From: Microbulbifer okhotskensis
GTDB lineage: Bacteria; Pseudomonadota; Gammaproteobacteria; Pseudomonadales; Cellvibrionaceae
Reading direction: 5' to 3'
Length of the DNA stretch: 64,000 nucleotides
Assembly (NCBI RefSeq): GCF_023895975.1
Contig: NZ_JALBWM010000003.1
Location: 41,858-105,857, forward strand
Every line of letters begins with the position of its first letter. The stretch's first letter is position 1. Positions 33,737-45,100 of the stretch are shown piece after piece. Both the position numbers and the translations under genes were made by a program. Below the pieces are notes generated by a model that had not been told where the DNA came from, did no database searches, and saw only the letters and a list, made by a program, of their open reading frames with translations.

Positions 33737-35901
33737 TTAGTGTAAAAAGCCTCGTCTTCCATAATACGCGGGGTAATAAACATCAGGATTTCGCGCTTAT
33801 CATCGGTCCTGATGGTCTTCTTAAACAAATTGCCGATATAGGGAATGTCACCCAGTAGAGGGACCTTTGTTTCACCTTCTACCACAGTACTTTCAAAAAC
33901 ACCACCCAACACTATTGTTTCGCCGTTGCGGACCAATACTTTAGTGGCTAAAGTATTTATGTTGATCGTGGGGACCTCTCCCTCGCCTACACTGACATAC
34001 TCACCCACGCTGTTTTGCTCAAGATTCAACGTCATAATAATATTATTGTCTGGAGTAATCTGTGGAGTGACGTTTAACAGTAACACTGCCTCCCGAAACG
34101 TAATAGACGCGGCTCCCGAAGAGGTGGTTTCTTGGTATGGAACCTCTACACCCGATTGGATGGTAGCTTCCTGTTTATCACCGGTAACCACCTTAGGTTG
34201 TGACACGATCTCCGCCATACCGGTATCTTCTAATGCTGATAACTCAAGGCTTAGGTAAAAGTCATTTTTTAATATCGCGTAGGCAATGCTCCCTGCAGGG
34301 TTGCTAACGCCCAGATCCACTAGCAGCGGATCAAAATCTCCTCCACTTAGGCTCCCTAAAGCATCATCCGTATCTAGAGAAATTCCACCAGCACCAACGC
34401 CATAGGCATCATCATTGATATCAGTGCCATCAACAAAATCCCACTGGACCCCCAGCTCTCTTTGGAAATCACTGTTGGCATTTACAATACGCGCCTCAAT
34501 CATAACCTGACGGATCGGAATATCAATGGCCTCGATCAACTCACGAAACTGGGCAATTTTGTCCTCGGTATCGGTGAGGATGATTGTATTTGTACGCTCA
34601 TCAACAATCGCTCTGCCGCGTGAAGAAAGGATACTGGTTTGCTGATTCGCACTGCCGCCGCTACCTCCAGCAATACCCTCAGCTCCGCCCTGACCTGAAA
34701 ATAGATTGAATATCTCTCCCGCGTCAGCATAGCGAACACTGACAAACTCTGTACGTAGCGGAGCCAGTTCTTCCAATTGCTTGCGGGTCTCGAGCTCCTG
34801 GCGCTCGCGCTCAGCAATTTCAGCTGCTGGCGCCACCATAATAACACTCCCTTCCTGACGTTTATCCAATCCCTTTGCTTTTAAAATCAGGGCTAAAGCC
34901 TGATCCCATGGCACCCCGTCAAGGCGAAGTGTAATACGCCCTTGAACGGTATCACTGGCTACCAAGTTGAGATCTGTAAAGTCAGCAATCACCTGCAACA
35001 CGGAACGGACTTCAATATCCTGAAAGTTCAATGACAATTTTTTTCCATTGAACTGAAACTCTTTTTCTTTTTCACGGATTTCCTTGGCCGTGAGAGGCTT
35101 AACACTCAGCACGTATTCAGTATCAGCCTGATAAGCTAAATAATCATACTCAGACTTATTTGGATCCACCGCAATTACCGTATTACGCCCATCATAATCT
35201 ACGGTGATACTGCTCACCGGAGTAGCGAAATCTGTAACATCCAATTTCTGCCGCAGGGACTCGGGCAGTTCCGCGCCCAAAAAGGTTAAGTAAATTTTCC
35301 CATTGGTGCGCTCTACATCAATATTCACCGCCGGGTCTGTCAGGCTGACGATAACCTTGCCCTCACCCTCCTCTCCTCGACGAAAATCCACATTGTTAAC
35401 CGCTATATTTTCCGCGGTCTGGAACTGCTTTTTGAGACCCAAAGTCGAACCGTTTTTATGTTGTGGAGCGGACGAAGCCAAAGCAGCGCTTTCAGAAGAT
35501 TCTACGCCGATTTCCATCACCAACTGGTTACCCTGTCGCTCACTGGAATAAACCGGCAGCTGGTCCAGGTTAACGATAAGGCGCGTGCGATCTTCACTGG
35601 AGACAATTACGGCACTTCGAGCGGCGCCGATACCCAATGAGTATTTTTTCTGTGGCAGAACACTTTCCACCCCAGCGAAGTCCAAAACAATACGAGCCGG
35701 CTGCTCTATGGTATAGCCGGTAGGTTCTGGAGGCGTATCGCTAAAAGTAAGGCGGAGCTGCACACGGCTGCCTGGCAATTCAGCAAACTGGATATCATTT
35801 AGTTGATTTGTCTGGGCATACAAAGCTACTGGAAATACCAACAACCCCAATAGCAACAGCTGGAATTGAGCCATATAAATGGCGAACTGCTTGTTGTTCA
35901 T
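33733..35901 (-). CDS. pilQ: Type IV pilus secretin PilQ
   Basis: Outer-membrane ring through which the pilus passes. The 722-residue product has a signal peptide (about 1-29, ending LYA), two AMIN domains (about 35-130 and 165-270) that bind peptidoglycan, an STN domain near 290-345 (LSLNFQDIEVRSVLQVIADF) and N1-like domain, a Gly/Ser-rich linker, and the C-terminal secretin domain. The secretin signature VPLLGDIPYIGNLFKK and ILMFITPRIM occur near the end. The gene overlaps the pilP stop by one base and aroK by four. Confidence 0.97.
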   Translation of the reverse strand: MNNKQFAIYMAQFQLLLLGLLVFPVALYAQTNQLNDIQFAELPGSRVQLRLTFSDTPPEPTGYTIEQPARIVLDFAGVESVLPQKKYSLGIGAARSAVIVSSEDRTRLIVNLDQLPVYSSERQGNQLVMEIGVESSESAALASSAPQHKNGSTLGLKKQFQTAENIAVNNVDFRRGEEGEGKVIVSLTDPAVNIDVERTNGKIYLTFLGAELPESLRQKLDVTDFATPVSSITVDYDGRNTVIAVDPNKSEYDYLAYQADTEYVLSVKPLTAKEIREKEKEFQFNGKKLSLNFQDIEVRSVLQVIADFTDLNLVASDTVQGRITLRLDGVPWDQALALILKAKGLDKRQEGSVIMVAPAAEIAERERQELETRKQLEELAPLRTEFVSVRYADAGEIFNLFSGQGGAEGIAGGSGGSANQQTSILSSRGRAIVDERTNTIILTDTEDKIAQFRELIEAIDIPIRQVMIEARIVNANSDFQRELGVQWDFVDGTDINDDAYGVGAGGISLDTDDALGSLSGGDFDPLLVDLGVSNPAGSIAYAILKNDFYLSLELSALEDTGMAEIVSQPKVVTGDKQEATIQSGVEVPYQETTSSGAASITFREAVLLLNVTPQITPDNNIIMTLNLEQNSVGEYVSVGEGEVPTININTLATKVLVRNGETIVLGGVFESTVVEGETKVPLLGDIPYIGNLFKKTIRTDDKREILMFITPRIMEDEAFYTK

Positions 35902-36431
35902 TATCCGTTGTCCCTCTCTTCCAACGCCAGTGCCCGCGGCCGTTCGATCCAGCCACCGGTGCCATCCGGTACAATTTCAAGAATATCGAGCTGTGAACTT
36001 GTCGCGTTCACTACGCGGCCGTGGTTTTTACCCAAGTAATTGCCCACCGTAATTCGATGAATCCCACCTCCACCATCATTAATTAGGGCCCAAATCTGCC
36101 CCTCACGGGACAGGCTACCCACCATTGACAAGAGATCAATACCAATTCCCTCAAGTAACTCTCGCTGTCGAGTCACATCCGGAGCAACATCGAGCCTGCG
36201 CCCCACTATACGCTGCTCAGACTCCAGTATTGGTCGAGAAAAAGGGCTTCGTTGCGCAGTAGCACGGTATATGTACGGACTATAAGGAGTAAAGGTGGGT
36301 ATCGGTTCAATTTGCCCTTTCGGCTTACGTTCGACATCAGCCATTTTTGTATGCAGATCGCCATGATCCGTATTTAAATCACAGCCAGAAACAAAAAGCA
36401 GGGTTGTTAATATAGGTAGATATCTCTTCAT
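35901..36431 (-). CDS. pilP: Type IV pilus inner-membrane lipoprotein PilP
   Basis: Connects the PilN-PilO inner-membrane complex with PilQ. The 176-residue product has a lipoprotein signal with lipobox FVSGC (Cys 17). An extended linker follows (PTFTPYSPYIYRATAQRSPF), then a small beta domain (WALINDGGGGIHRITVGNYLG, IVPDGTGGWIERPRALAL), all typical of PilP. It overlaps pilO by four bases (ATGA) and pilQ by one. Confidence 0.96.
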   Translation of the reverse strand: MKRYLPILTTLLFVSGCDLNTDHGDLHTKMADVERKPKGQIEPIPTFTPYSPYIYRATAQRSPFSRPILESEQRIVGRRLDVAPDVTRQRELLEGIGIDLLSMVGSLSREGQIWALINDGGGGIHRITVGNYLGKNHGRVVNATSSQLDILEIVPDGTGGWIERPRALALEERDNG

Positions 36432-37048
36432 CCCTCTTCACCCTGATCTTTATAGCGATAAGTTTTTGCGTTTATCACCATATTCAGGAGACCCCTCTCA
36501 CCCCGATCACTTAAGATATTGAAATCGTGGAGGGTGACTATTCGAGGCATACCCGCAATACCGCTGACAAATGCTCCAAATCCATGGTAATCGCCTTCGA
36601 CCTCTATTCTAATCGGCAATTCAACGTAAAACTCGCCAACTCGCTCTTTTTGCAAAGCAATTTTATTGATCGTTAGACCTGCACCCCGACCATATTCATC
36701 AATATCCTCAAGTAATCCAGGCACCTCTGTGTCTTTTGGCAGTTGCTTTAGTAGTGCGCCAAAAGTTTCTTCCATTTCGACCAACTGAATTCGATAAGCC
36801 TCAAGATTTGCGGCCTCAAACTGTTTTCGCTCAAACTGAGTAAAGAGTTCCCTCTCTTTGTTAACTGCTAAATCAAGTTTCCCGTATAAATCCTTGATAA
36901 AGAAGTAATAACCACCGCCAATTATGACAACTGCAATAAGAGTCAATACAGCAATACGGCCCGGCAAGGGCCAAATCCCCATTCGAGAGGGGTCGATATC
37001 ATTGACGCTGAGTTCATTCAGCTGTTTTATCGTATCTGCCAATGCCAT
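36428..37048 (-). CDS. pilO: Type IV pilus assembly protein PilO
   Basis: Bitopic inner-membrane protein dimerising with PilN. The 206-residue product has a cytoplasmic N terminus, one transmembrane helix at about 31-50 (VLTLIAVVIIGGGYYFFI), a coiled-coil stretch at about 55-90 (NKERELFTQFERKQFEA), and a ferredoxin-like periplasmic domain with LLKQLPKDTEVPGLLEDI and VEGDYHGFGAFVSGIAGMP. It lies 12 bp after pilN. Confidence 0.97.
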   Translation of the reverse strand: MALADTIKQLNELSVNDIDPSRMGIWPLPGRIAVLTLIAVVIIGGGYYFFIKDLYGKLDLAVNKERELFTQFERKQFEAANLEAYRIQLVEMEETFGALLKQLPKDTEVPGLLEDIDEYGRGAGLTINKIALQKERVGEFYVELPIRIEVEGDYHGFGAFVSGIAGMPRIVTLHDFNILSDRGERGLLNMVINAKTYRYKDQGEEG

Positions 37049-37060
37049 GACCGAAATCCT

Positions 37061-37636
37061 TTACTTTTTTGCACTATCTTTATCATCGCCTTGTTTGCGC
37101 CCACTGACGTCAACCGTCAGCCTGAACTCGCTCGCCTGGTCACCAAATTGAGGAGTTGCGGTTACTCCGGTCAGGTTGGGAGATTCATACCAGTCTGATT
37201 GATCCAGATTACGCATAAAAGAGGAAACCCGGTTATTGGATTCGGCCACGCCTAACAGGTCTAATCGATCCCCCTCTCGCTTCACGCTACTCAGCCACAA
37301 CCCCTCTGGGGTTGCCTGAACGATCTCATCAAAATAGCGTACGGCAAGTGGCCTATTGCCCTGCAATTCTTGAATCACCCGCATGCGGTCAATGAGTTCC
37401 TGACGCCGTTTTTTTAACTCCTGAATTTCTTTAACCTGAATATTTAGCGCATTGATCTTGGTTTGCAAAATCTGGTTTCGCTCATTTTGAAGAAGCACCT
37501 GCTGATCTACAGTCTTCATCCAAAGAAATGCCGCAACCGCTGCAGCAATAACCACCACCACAGCCACCTGCTGAAATTCTTTTTGTTTACGCGCACGGTA
37601 TTTTTCGCGCCAGGGGAGAAGGTTAATTTTTGCCAT
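37061..37636 (-). CDS. pilN: Type IV pilus assembly protein PilN
   Basis: Bitopic inner-membrane protein whose cytoplasmic N-terminal motif INLLPWREKYR docks into PilM; that motif is present at residues 4-14. One transmembrane helix follows (about 22-40, VAVVVVIAAAVAAFLWM), then a coiled coil and a periplasmic ferredoxin-like domain (YFDEIVQATPEGLWLSSVKR). The 191 residues are the usual length. It starts one base after the pilM stop. Confidence 0.97.
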   Translation of the reverse strand: MAKINLLPWREKYRARKQKEFQQVAVVVVIAAAVAAFLWMKTVDQQVLLQNERNQILQTKINALNIQVKEIQELKKRRQELIDRMRVIQELQGNRPLAVRYFDEIVQATPEGLWLSSVKREGDRLDLLGVAESNNRVSSFMRNLDQSDWYESPNLTGVTATPQFGDQASEFRLTVDVSGRKQGDDKDSAKK

Positions 37637-37637
37637 G

Positions 37638-38720
<1,083 letters not shown>

Positions 38721-38751
38721 TTATCTTTTCCGTGGGTTATGAGAGTTTGAT

Positions 38752-38779
38752 GTTATAGCACTTTAAATTACCGCTTCAA
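38752..38779 (-). promoter_or_regulatory. Candidate sigma-70 promoter for the pilM operon
   Basis: On the minus strand TTGAAG (-35, 38779-38774) and TATAAC (-10, 38757-38752) are spaced by 16 bp, 38 bp upstream of the pilM start codon. Confidence 0.5.
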
Positions 38780-38814
38780 CCTGCATTTGCATAGGTAATA
38801 GCGCACAATATTCG

Positions 38815-38820
38815 TATAAT
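38815..38820 (+). promoter_or_regulatory. Candidate -10 box for the PBP1A gene
   Basis: Perfect TATAAT 42 bp before the ATG. No -35 with normal spacing is seen (TTGCAT lies 22 bp away), so the call is weak. Confidence 0.3.
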
Positions 38821-38862
38821 TATTCACCTAATCACTTTGATGAAGTACAAAGAAGCAGTTTC

Positions 38863-41520
38863 ATGACCGTAAAAGTCCGCAATCGTCTGCTCGCACTGCT
38901 TTGGCTCGGCCTTGCCGGTGTAGCCGCTACCGCTATGGCCCTGGCCAGCATCTATCTCTATCTAAAGCCAGGACTGCCCTCTGTGGAGAGCCTTCGCGAT
39001 ATTCGCTTACAAACACCCTTGAGGGTCTACTCGAGCGATATGAAACTGATCGGTGAGTTCGGTGAAAAGCGGCGCAACCCTATCACGATCGAGCAAACGC
39101 CAGAACCCTTTATCAAAGCAATTCTCGCTGCGGAGGATTCAAGCTTTTACTCCCACAACGGGGTCTCCATAAAGGGCCTGATGCGGGCAGCCTCGCAGCT
39201 GATTAAGACAGGATCTATCCAATCAGGGGGTAGTACACTGACTATGCAGGTGGCGCGCAACTTCTTTTTGAGTCGAGAGCAGCGTTTTGTGCGCAAGTTC
39301 AATGAAATTTTACTATCTCTCCAGATTGAACAGGAACTCACCAAGGATGAAATCCTTGCGCTCTATATCAACAAAATATTTCTCGGCAACCGCGCTTACG
39401 GTTTCCAAGCGGCCGCAAAGGTTTACTACGGCAGGGGCATCAAAGACCTGAACCTGGCTCAGTGGGCGATGATGGCCGGATTGCCCAAAGCCCCCTCGAC
39501 GTTCAATCCTATCGCCAACCCCACCCGCGCTCTGGTACGCCGCAACTGGATTCTGAAGCGGATGCTGGATTTGGGATATATCGACCAAGACGAATACAAA
39601 AACTCTATTACTGCACCAGTCACCGCCAGCTACCACAGCCGCGATCTGGATCTGGATGCTCCCTATATCGCCGAAATGGCGAGAAAAGAGGCAGTAGATC
39701 TCTTTGGCGACAATGCCTATACCGATGGTTACCAAGTCATAACGACGATAGATAGCCGCTTACAAGAGTCCGCACGCGACGCACTGCAACACGGACTGGA
39801 AACCTATGATGCTCGACACGGCTATCGGGGTCCCGAGCAGCGCTTGCCAGCTGAACTTTTGCACGACAGCGACCAACTGATCGACTTACTGAATGAAATC
39901 CCAATTCTCGGGGGGCTGGAACCCGGCGTGGTGACGGTAGTAGAGCCTAAAAAACTACAGGTTCAACTGCGGGACCGACGCGTTATCGAAGTACCCTGGA
40001 GCAACGGGCTCGATTCCATCAGACCCTATATTTCCGAAAGCACGCGCGGTGCCCGCCTACAGTCCGCCGATAAGATGTTTGCACCGGGAGATGTAATCCG
40101 GCTCCGCAGAGTTGAAAAAAATACCAAAGCCACCGAAAGCAACAGCGAAACCATAGTGACCGCGGTGGACGAGCCCCCCCAGCCTGATCCCTTAGCAGAC
40201 CCCAGCGGAAAACCTGAACCCACTGAACCCCAAGTAGTCGAAGAGTGGGTTTTGACACAGGTACCCGAGGCACAGGGTGCCCTGGTATCCATTGAGCCCG
40301 AGGATGGCGCCATCCGTGCTCTGGTGGGGGGCTATGACTTCCGTCAAAGCCACTTCAACCGCGTCACCCAGGCCGCACGGCAACCCGGCTCCAGTTTTAA
40401 ACCGTTCATCTACGCTTCCGCCATCGAACGCGGATATACCGCAGCAAGCATTATCAACGACGCCCCCATCATCTTTGAGGAGACCAACCTGCAGGATGTC
40501 TGGCGCCCAGAGAATGACGGCGGCACTTTCCTCGGGCCCACTCGTTTGCGCATGGCGCTTTATAAATCCCGCAACATGGTCTCAATCCGATTACTGCAAT
40601 CCCTTGGGCTCGACTACGCGCTGGGTTTTGTGGAAGGCTTCGGGTTTGAACGCAGCAAGCTGGCGCGTAACCTGACAATCGCATTGGGGAGTTCCGCTCT
40701 CACACCTCTGGATATGGTGCGCGGTTACGCCGCCTTCGCCAATGGAGGTTATCGCGTAGAGCCCTACCTGGTAGACCGGATACTGGATGTCAATGGCGAA
40801 GTCCGCTATCAAGCCCAGCCCCTGACTGTGTGTAGGGGCTGCCCACAGCCAGGTACCGGCTCGGAGCGCCTCTCATCTGAGCCTGTCGGTCTGGCTGAGT
40901 TGCAAATGGAGGGAGAGGCACCGAATCCGGGAGAAGAGCCGGCAGAACTTCGCATACTGCCCTTGGAGCCACTTGACCCCAACAAGAATCAAGCTCGGCC
41001 CCAGGCGCCCCGAGCCATGTCCGCGCAAACGGCTTATATCATGGACTCCATGCTAAAAGACGTTATCAAGAAGGGGACCGGGCGCCGGGCTCGTTCGATG
41101 AAGCGCGGTGATATTGCCGGCAAGACCGGCACAACCAATGGCCCACGGGATGCTTGGTTCTCGGGTTACAGCCCCCACTTGGCAACCAGTGCGTGGGTCG
41201 GATTCGACTCCTATGGCGAGCTGGGTAAAAATGAATACGGTGGCTCTGCTGCGCTGCCGATCTGGATCGACTTCATGAGCAGCGCTTTGGAGGGGCTTCC
41301 CGAGCGGCACTTGCCCCAACCCGACGATATAGTCACCGTTCGCATCAATCCCAAAAATGGCCTCCGCACATCTTACGATGGCATGTTTGAAATTTTCAGA
41401 ACCAATCGTGTCCCGGGCCGTGAGGTCTACAATCCCTATCGACATCGGTACACTGATGAAGATAGGGATATGCCCGACCAGGATGCACCGGGCGACTCGC
41501 TTCCAGAAGAGCTTTTCTAG
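38863..41520 (+). CDS. mrcA: Penicillin-binding protein 1A
   Basis: Bifunctional peptidoglycan glycosyltransferase and transpeptidase (also called ponA). The 885-residue product has a signal anchor (about 8-32) and a GT51 domain at about 55-230 (AAEDSSFYSHNGVSIKG with the catalytic Glu; SGGSTLTMQVARN; KDEILALYINKIFLG). An OB-like insert lies at about 320-430. The transpeptidase domain has the nucleophile in GSSFKPF near residue 510, the SxN motif SRN and the KTG motif GKTGTTNG near 755. Two Pro/Glu-rich stretches (near 425-455 and 680-710) are longer than in shorter homologues. It is divergent from pilM, as in Pseudomonas. Confidence 0.97.
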   Translation: MTVKVRNRLLALLWLGLAGVAATAMALASIYLYLKPGLPSVESLRDIRLQTPLRVYSSDMKLIGEFGEKRRNPITIEQTPEPFIKAILAAEDSSFYSHNGVSIKGLMRAASQLIKTGSIQSGGSTLTMQVARNFFLSREQRFVRKFNEILLSLQIEQELTKDEILALYINKIFLGNRAYGFQAAAKVYYGRGIKDLNLAQWAMMAGLPKAPSTFNPIANPTRALVRRNWILKRMLDLGYIDQDEYKNSITAPVTASYHSRDLDLDAPYIAEMARKEAVDLFGDNAYTDGYQVITTIDSRLQESARDALQHGLETYDARHGYRGPEQRLPAELLHDSDQLIDLLNEIPILGGLEPGVVTVVEPKKLQVQLRDRRVIEVPWSNGLDSIRPYISESTRGARLQSADKMFAPGDVIRLRRVEKNTKATESNSETIVTAVDEPPQPDPLADPSGKPEPTEPQVVEEWVLTQVPEAQGALVSIEPEDGAIRALVGGYDFRQSHFNRVTQAARQPGSSFKPFIYASAIERGYTAASIINDAPIIFEETNLQDVWRPENDGGTFLGPTRLRMALYKSRNMVSIRLLQSLGLDYALGFVEGFGFERSKLARNLTIALGSSALTPLDMVRGYAAFANGGYRVEPYLVDRILDVNGEVRYQAQPLTVCRGCPQPGTGSERLSSEPVGLAELQMEGEAPNPGEEPAELRILPLEPLDPNKNQARPQAPRAMSAQTAYIMDSMLKDVIKKGTGRRARSMKRGDIAGKTGTTNGPRDAWFSGYSPHLATSAWVGFDSYGELGKNEYGGSAALPIWIDFMSSALEGLPERHLPQPDDIVTVRINPKNGLRTSYDGMFEIFRTNRVPGREVYNPYRHRYTDEDRDMPDQDAPGDSLPEELF

Positions 41521-41537
41521 TTGGATTTGCCAAACAG

Positions 41538-41564
41538 AAAAAAGGGCCCTGAGGGCCCCTTTTT
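41538..41564. terminator. Terminator between PBP1A and chpC
   Basis: AAAAAAGGGCCC-TGA-GGGCCCCTTTTT forms a GC-rich stem with one bulged C and U-tracts on both strands. It serves the PBP1A transcript and probably the convergent Chp transcript too. Confidence 0.8.
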
Positions 41565-41591
41565 ATCTACTTTCCGCATTAATAAACGTGT

Positions 41592-42071
41592 TTATGCATT
41601 CCGGTAGCGTAAACAGGCCCGCTCCACCCCCTGTAAGTCGGGAATAACCGCCTCCTCTCCAGACAGCGCCACATGCATCAATTCACCGGGATTTAATGCC
41701 TGCTCACGCAGCACCAACTCCTCAGGGGTCACCCTGACCAGTCTTGGCGTGCCGCACAGTATCAACGCAAAAAATGGCAGATCACCATCGGGATTTCCGC
41801 TGCTCAGTACAGCTATGCGCTCCTCTTCGGCAACATTGCCCAAAGTGCCGCCACGCATCACCTCAAAAGACACTAGAGGCAGGCGCTGTTCCCGCCAAAT
41901 CAGGTCTCCGAGATACCACTCCGGGACATCGAGAACCGCCATTGGCGTCTGCATTGCAATAACCTCCGAGAGGCTATCCACCGGCACCAATATCTGCCCC
42001 TGTTCAAGTGGCAGCAGCAGGCTGCTAACCTCCTCAGGTACATCGACTGACAGTGCTTCAACTTCACTCAT
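41592..42071 (-). CDS. chpC: CheW-like protein, ChpC type
   Basis: Adaptor expected to couple receptor and kinase in the Pil-Chp array. The 159-residue product is a CheW fold with LLPLEQGQILVPVDSLSEVI, VPEWYLGDLIWREQRLPLVSFE (motif around residues 49-70) and FALILCGTPRLVRVTPEELV. It lies 46 bp downstream of chpA and is the last gene of the cluster. The chpB methylesterase gene found between chpA and chpC in P. aeruginosa is absent. Confidence 0.88.
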   Translation of the reverse strand: MSEVEALSVDVPEEVSSLLLPLEQGQILVPVDSLSEVIAMQTPMAVLDVPEWYLGDLIWREQRLPLVSFEVMRGGTLGNVAEEERIAVLSSGNPDGDLPFFALILCGTPRLVRVTPEELVLREQALNPGELMHVALSGEEAVIPDLQGVERACLRYRNA

Positions 42072-42117
42072 TGCCTATCTCTTATTTTACAGCCTGCCGC
42101 TTGATGGGCAGACCAGA

Positions 42118-45100
42118 TCAGCCGCCTACCGCTTCGGCGTCTGCATATTCGCGGATCGCCGCCAACAACACATCTTCCTGATAGGGCTTACCCAAGTAGT
42201 GATTCACACCCAAGGATATGGCGTGATCGCGGTGCTTATTGCCTGTACGGGATGTGATCATAACGATGGGGATATCCCGCAGGCGGCTGCTGGAGCGAAT
42301 ATGTCTCGCTACTTCAAAGCCATCCATACGCGGCATCTCAATATCCAGTAGTATCAGATCGGGAATCTTGTCCTGTAGCTGAATCACTGCATCCTGACCA
42401 TCCTTAGCCGTACTAACCAGATAACCTTCACGCTCCAGGAAGCGACTGGTTACTTTACGCACGGTTACCGAGTCATCCACAACCATCACTGTCTGCTGCC
42501 GCGCTTCGATTTCAAGCGGTGTATCGGCTTGCAGCTGAATTTCAAGTTGTGGCATTTCCGGCCTGGCCAGTTGAGTAGCCTGGCGACGCAACAGAGCATG
42601 CGCATCCAGAATCACCACGACGCTACCATCACCGGTTACCGTCGCGCCCGACACCCCTTGAACTCCCGCAAACTGGGGCCCGAGGCTCTTCACCACAATC
42701 TCTCGACTGCCCTTGATCGCATCCACCTGTAGGGCCATAGCATGCCCCTCAGAGCGCACCAACAATACCGGCAACTGCATATCATCGACACTGAGTTTTG
42801 GCTGAGCACCGGACTTCAACAGGGTACCGAAATAGCTGACCTGATAGTGTTCTCCAGCATATTCAAAGCGCGTACCATCGGAGCGATAATAGTGCTCTAA
42901 CTCAAAGGGGCTGAGACGCACAATACCTTCAATCGTATTCAGCGGCAGTGCAAACAGATCATCGCCAATTTTTACCATCAACGCCCGATTGACCGATACG
43001 GTAAATGGTAGTCGCACCACGAATTCTGTGCCCGCACCAGCCTCTGAATTGATGTGAACATTGCCACCGATTTGTTTCAGCTCGGCGGAAACGACATCCA
43101 TCCCCACACCGCGACCGGATATCTGGGTAACTTTCTCTGCAGTGGTAAAACCAGCCTGCAAAATAAACTGCAGAACTTCATTGTTGGAGAGTTCTGCATC
43201 CGGTCTCATCAGGCCGCTTTCCACTGCCTTTTCACGTACCCGGATCAGATTGATGCCGGCGCCGTCATCGCGGATTGTGAGAACAACTTCACTGCCCTCC
43301 CTTTTCAGGGCAACATCAATGTGCCCTCGTTCAGCCTTACCGGCAGCCAAGCGCTCTTCTGGCATTTCAATACCGTGGTCCACGGCATTGCGCAGCATAT
43401 GTTCCAGCGGGGCCACCATACGCTCCAACATAGAGCGATCCAGCTCTCCCTCAACATTGGAAAACGCCAACTCAACCTGCTTGCCGAGCTCGGCACTGAC
43501 CTGGCGTACAATCCGACGTAAACGGGGCACCAGGCGAGAGAAAGGCACCATGCGACTGCGCATCAGGCCTTCCTGTAGCTCGGTATTTACCCGGGACTGT
43601 TGAAGTAGCAGAGTCTCTGTGTCCCGTGCTTTGTTGTCCAGAGTGGAGCGAAGCTCCATCAAGTCAGAGGTGGATTCCAAAAGTGAGCGCGACAACTGCT
43701 GAATAGACGAATAGCGATCCATTTCCAGTGGATCAAAATCGCCATCTTGTTCAGCCAGCTGCTCCTGTCGGAACAGTATCTGAGCTTCCGTCTCCCGGTC
43801 GAGACGACGCAACTGCTCATTGAGGCGAAGTAGTGTCATGTCCATCTCATCGAGGGCAACACCGAACTCACTCATCTGCTCTTCGAGACGACCGCGAGAA
43901 ATTGCCGTCTCACCGGCGAGGTTTACCAGCTCCTCAAGAAGTTCAGCTGCAACGCGTACCATTTCCTGGGGCTGGTTCCTACCCGGGGTAGCCACGTCCT
44001 GATCAGAGCTACCCGCTTTGCGAATAAACGGCAAAATGTTGTCGCTATCTGGATTTGCAACCACCTCAGGCAATTGTGCAGCAACTATATTGCCTTCAGA
44101 GCCCTCGGGGCCCTGAACCATCTCGGCTCCGGCGACAAGGCCAACTTCTTCCGGAATTACAGAAGGTTCAACGATTGGCTCAGCGACGGCGGTCTTAGAA
44201 GGCTTCAAGTCTGCCCAATTTGCACTGACCAGCTGAGCAAAAGCCTCCAGCTGCTCACCCGTCATCCAGGCACGCACCGTGTCTACACCATCAACAAGAC
44301 GATCGTGAATGCCGTGGGCATCTGCAAAAAAGTCTGCTGAAGGGCGGGCGTTATCGCGCATCCCTTCAATGACGGTCTCGAAGCGATGCGCTACTTCTCC
44401 TAGCCCCATCAAACCCGCCATACGAGCGCCACCCTTAAAGGTATGCAACACGCGTTTTAAAGCTTCCGCCTGCTCGTGGCTCTCCGGCGCTTCTTCCCAG
44501 CTTTGGATCAGCTCCTCAAGCTCATCGTTGAGGTCATCAGCCTCTTCCATAAATACATCGACAATATCCGGATCAATGTCTGCCAGTAACTTTTGCAAAT
44601 CCGCTACACTGACCGCCCCTGGTGATAGATCGGTTGAATCTGCGGCGAGATCTTCCGCTGTTTCCACCTCAATGATCGGGGTAATCTGTGCTTCTTCCGA
44701 CGCTGCCAGATCGGTTTCACCGGGCTGCCAATAAGGGAACTCCAGCTCCGTTACCGGCTCTGCAACTGGCAAAACGCGCTCGTCCTCTGTTTCGGTAGCC
44801 GGGAATTCGATCCACTCGTCTACAGAAACAGTCGAAGCTTCATCCGCCTCAAGCAGCACCGGATCTTCGTTTTCAATGATGTCAGTCTTCGCGGGCTCAT
44901 CCTGGGCTTCTGCGATAGTTAGCGCGTCACTATCAATTCCCAGCTCACATAAATCGTAATCATCGTCAGAAGGGGCATTATCTTCACCCTGGACCAAATA
45001 GCGCAGTGCTTCTTCAACAGCTTCACTGACTTCTGGCAAATCCTGTGCCGCAGCGACCGCATCCACCAAGTCGAGAAGCTCATTGTGGCCCTGTTCCAGG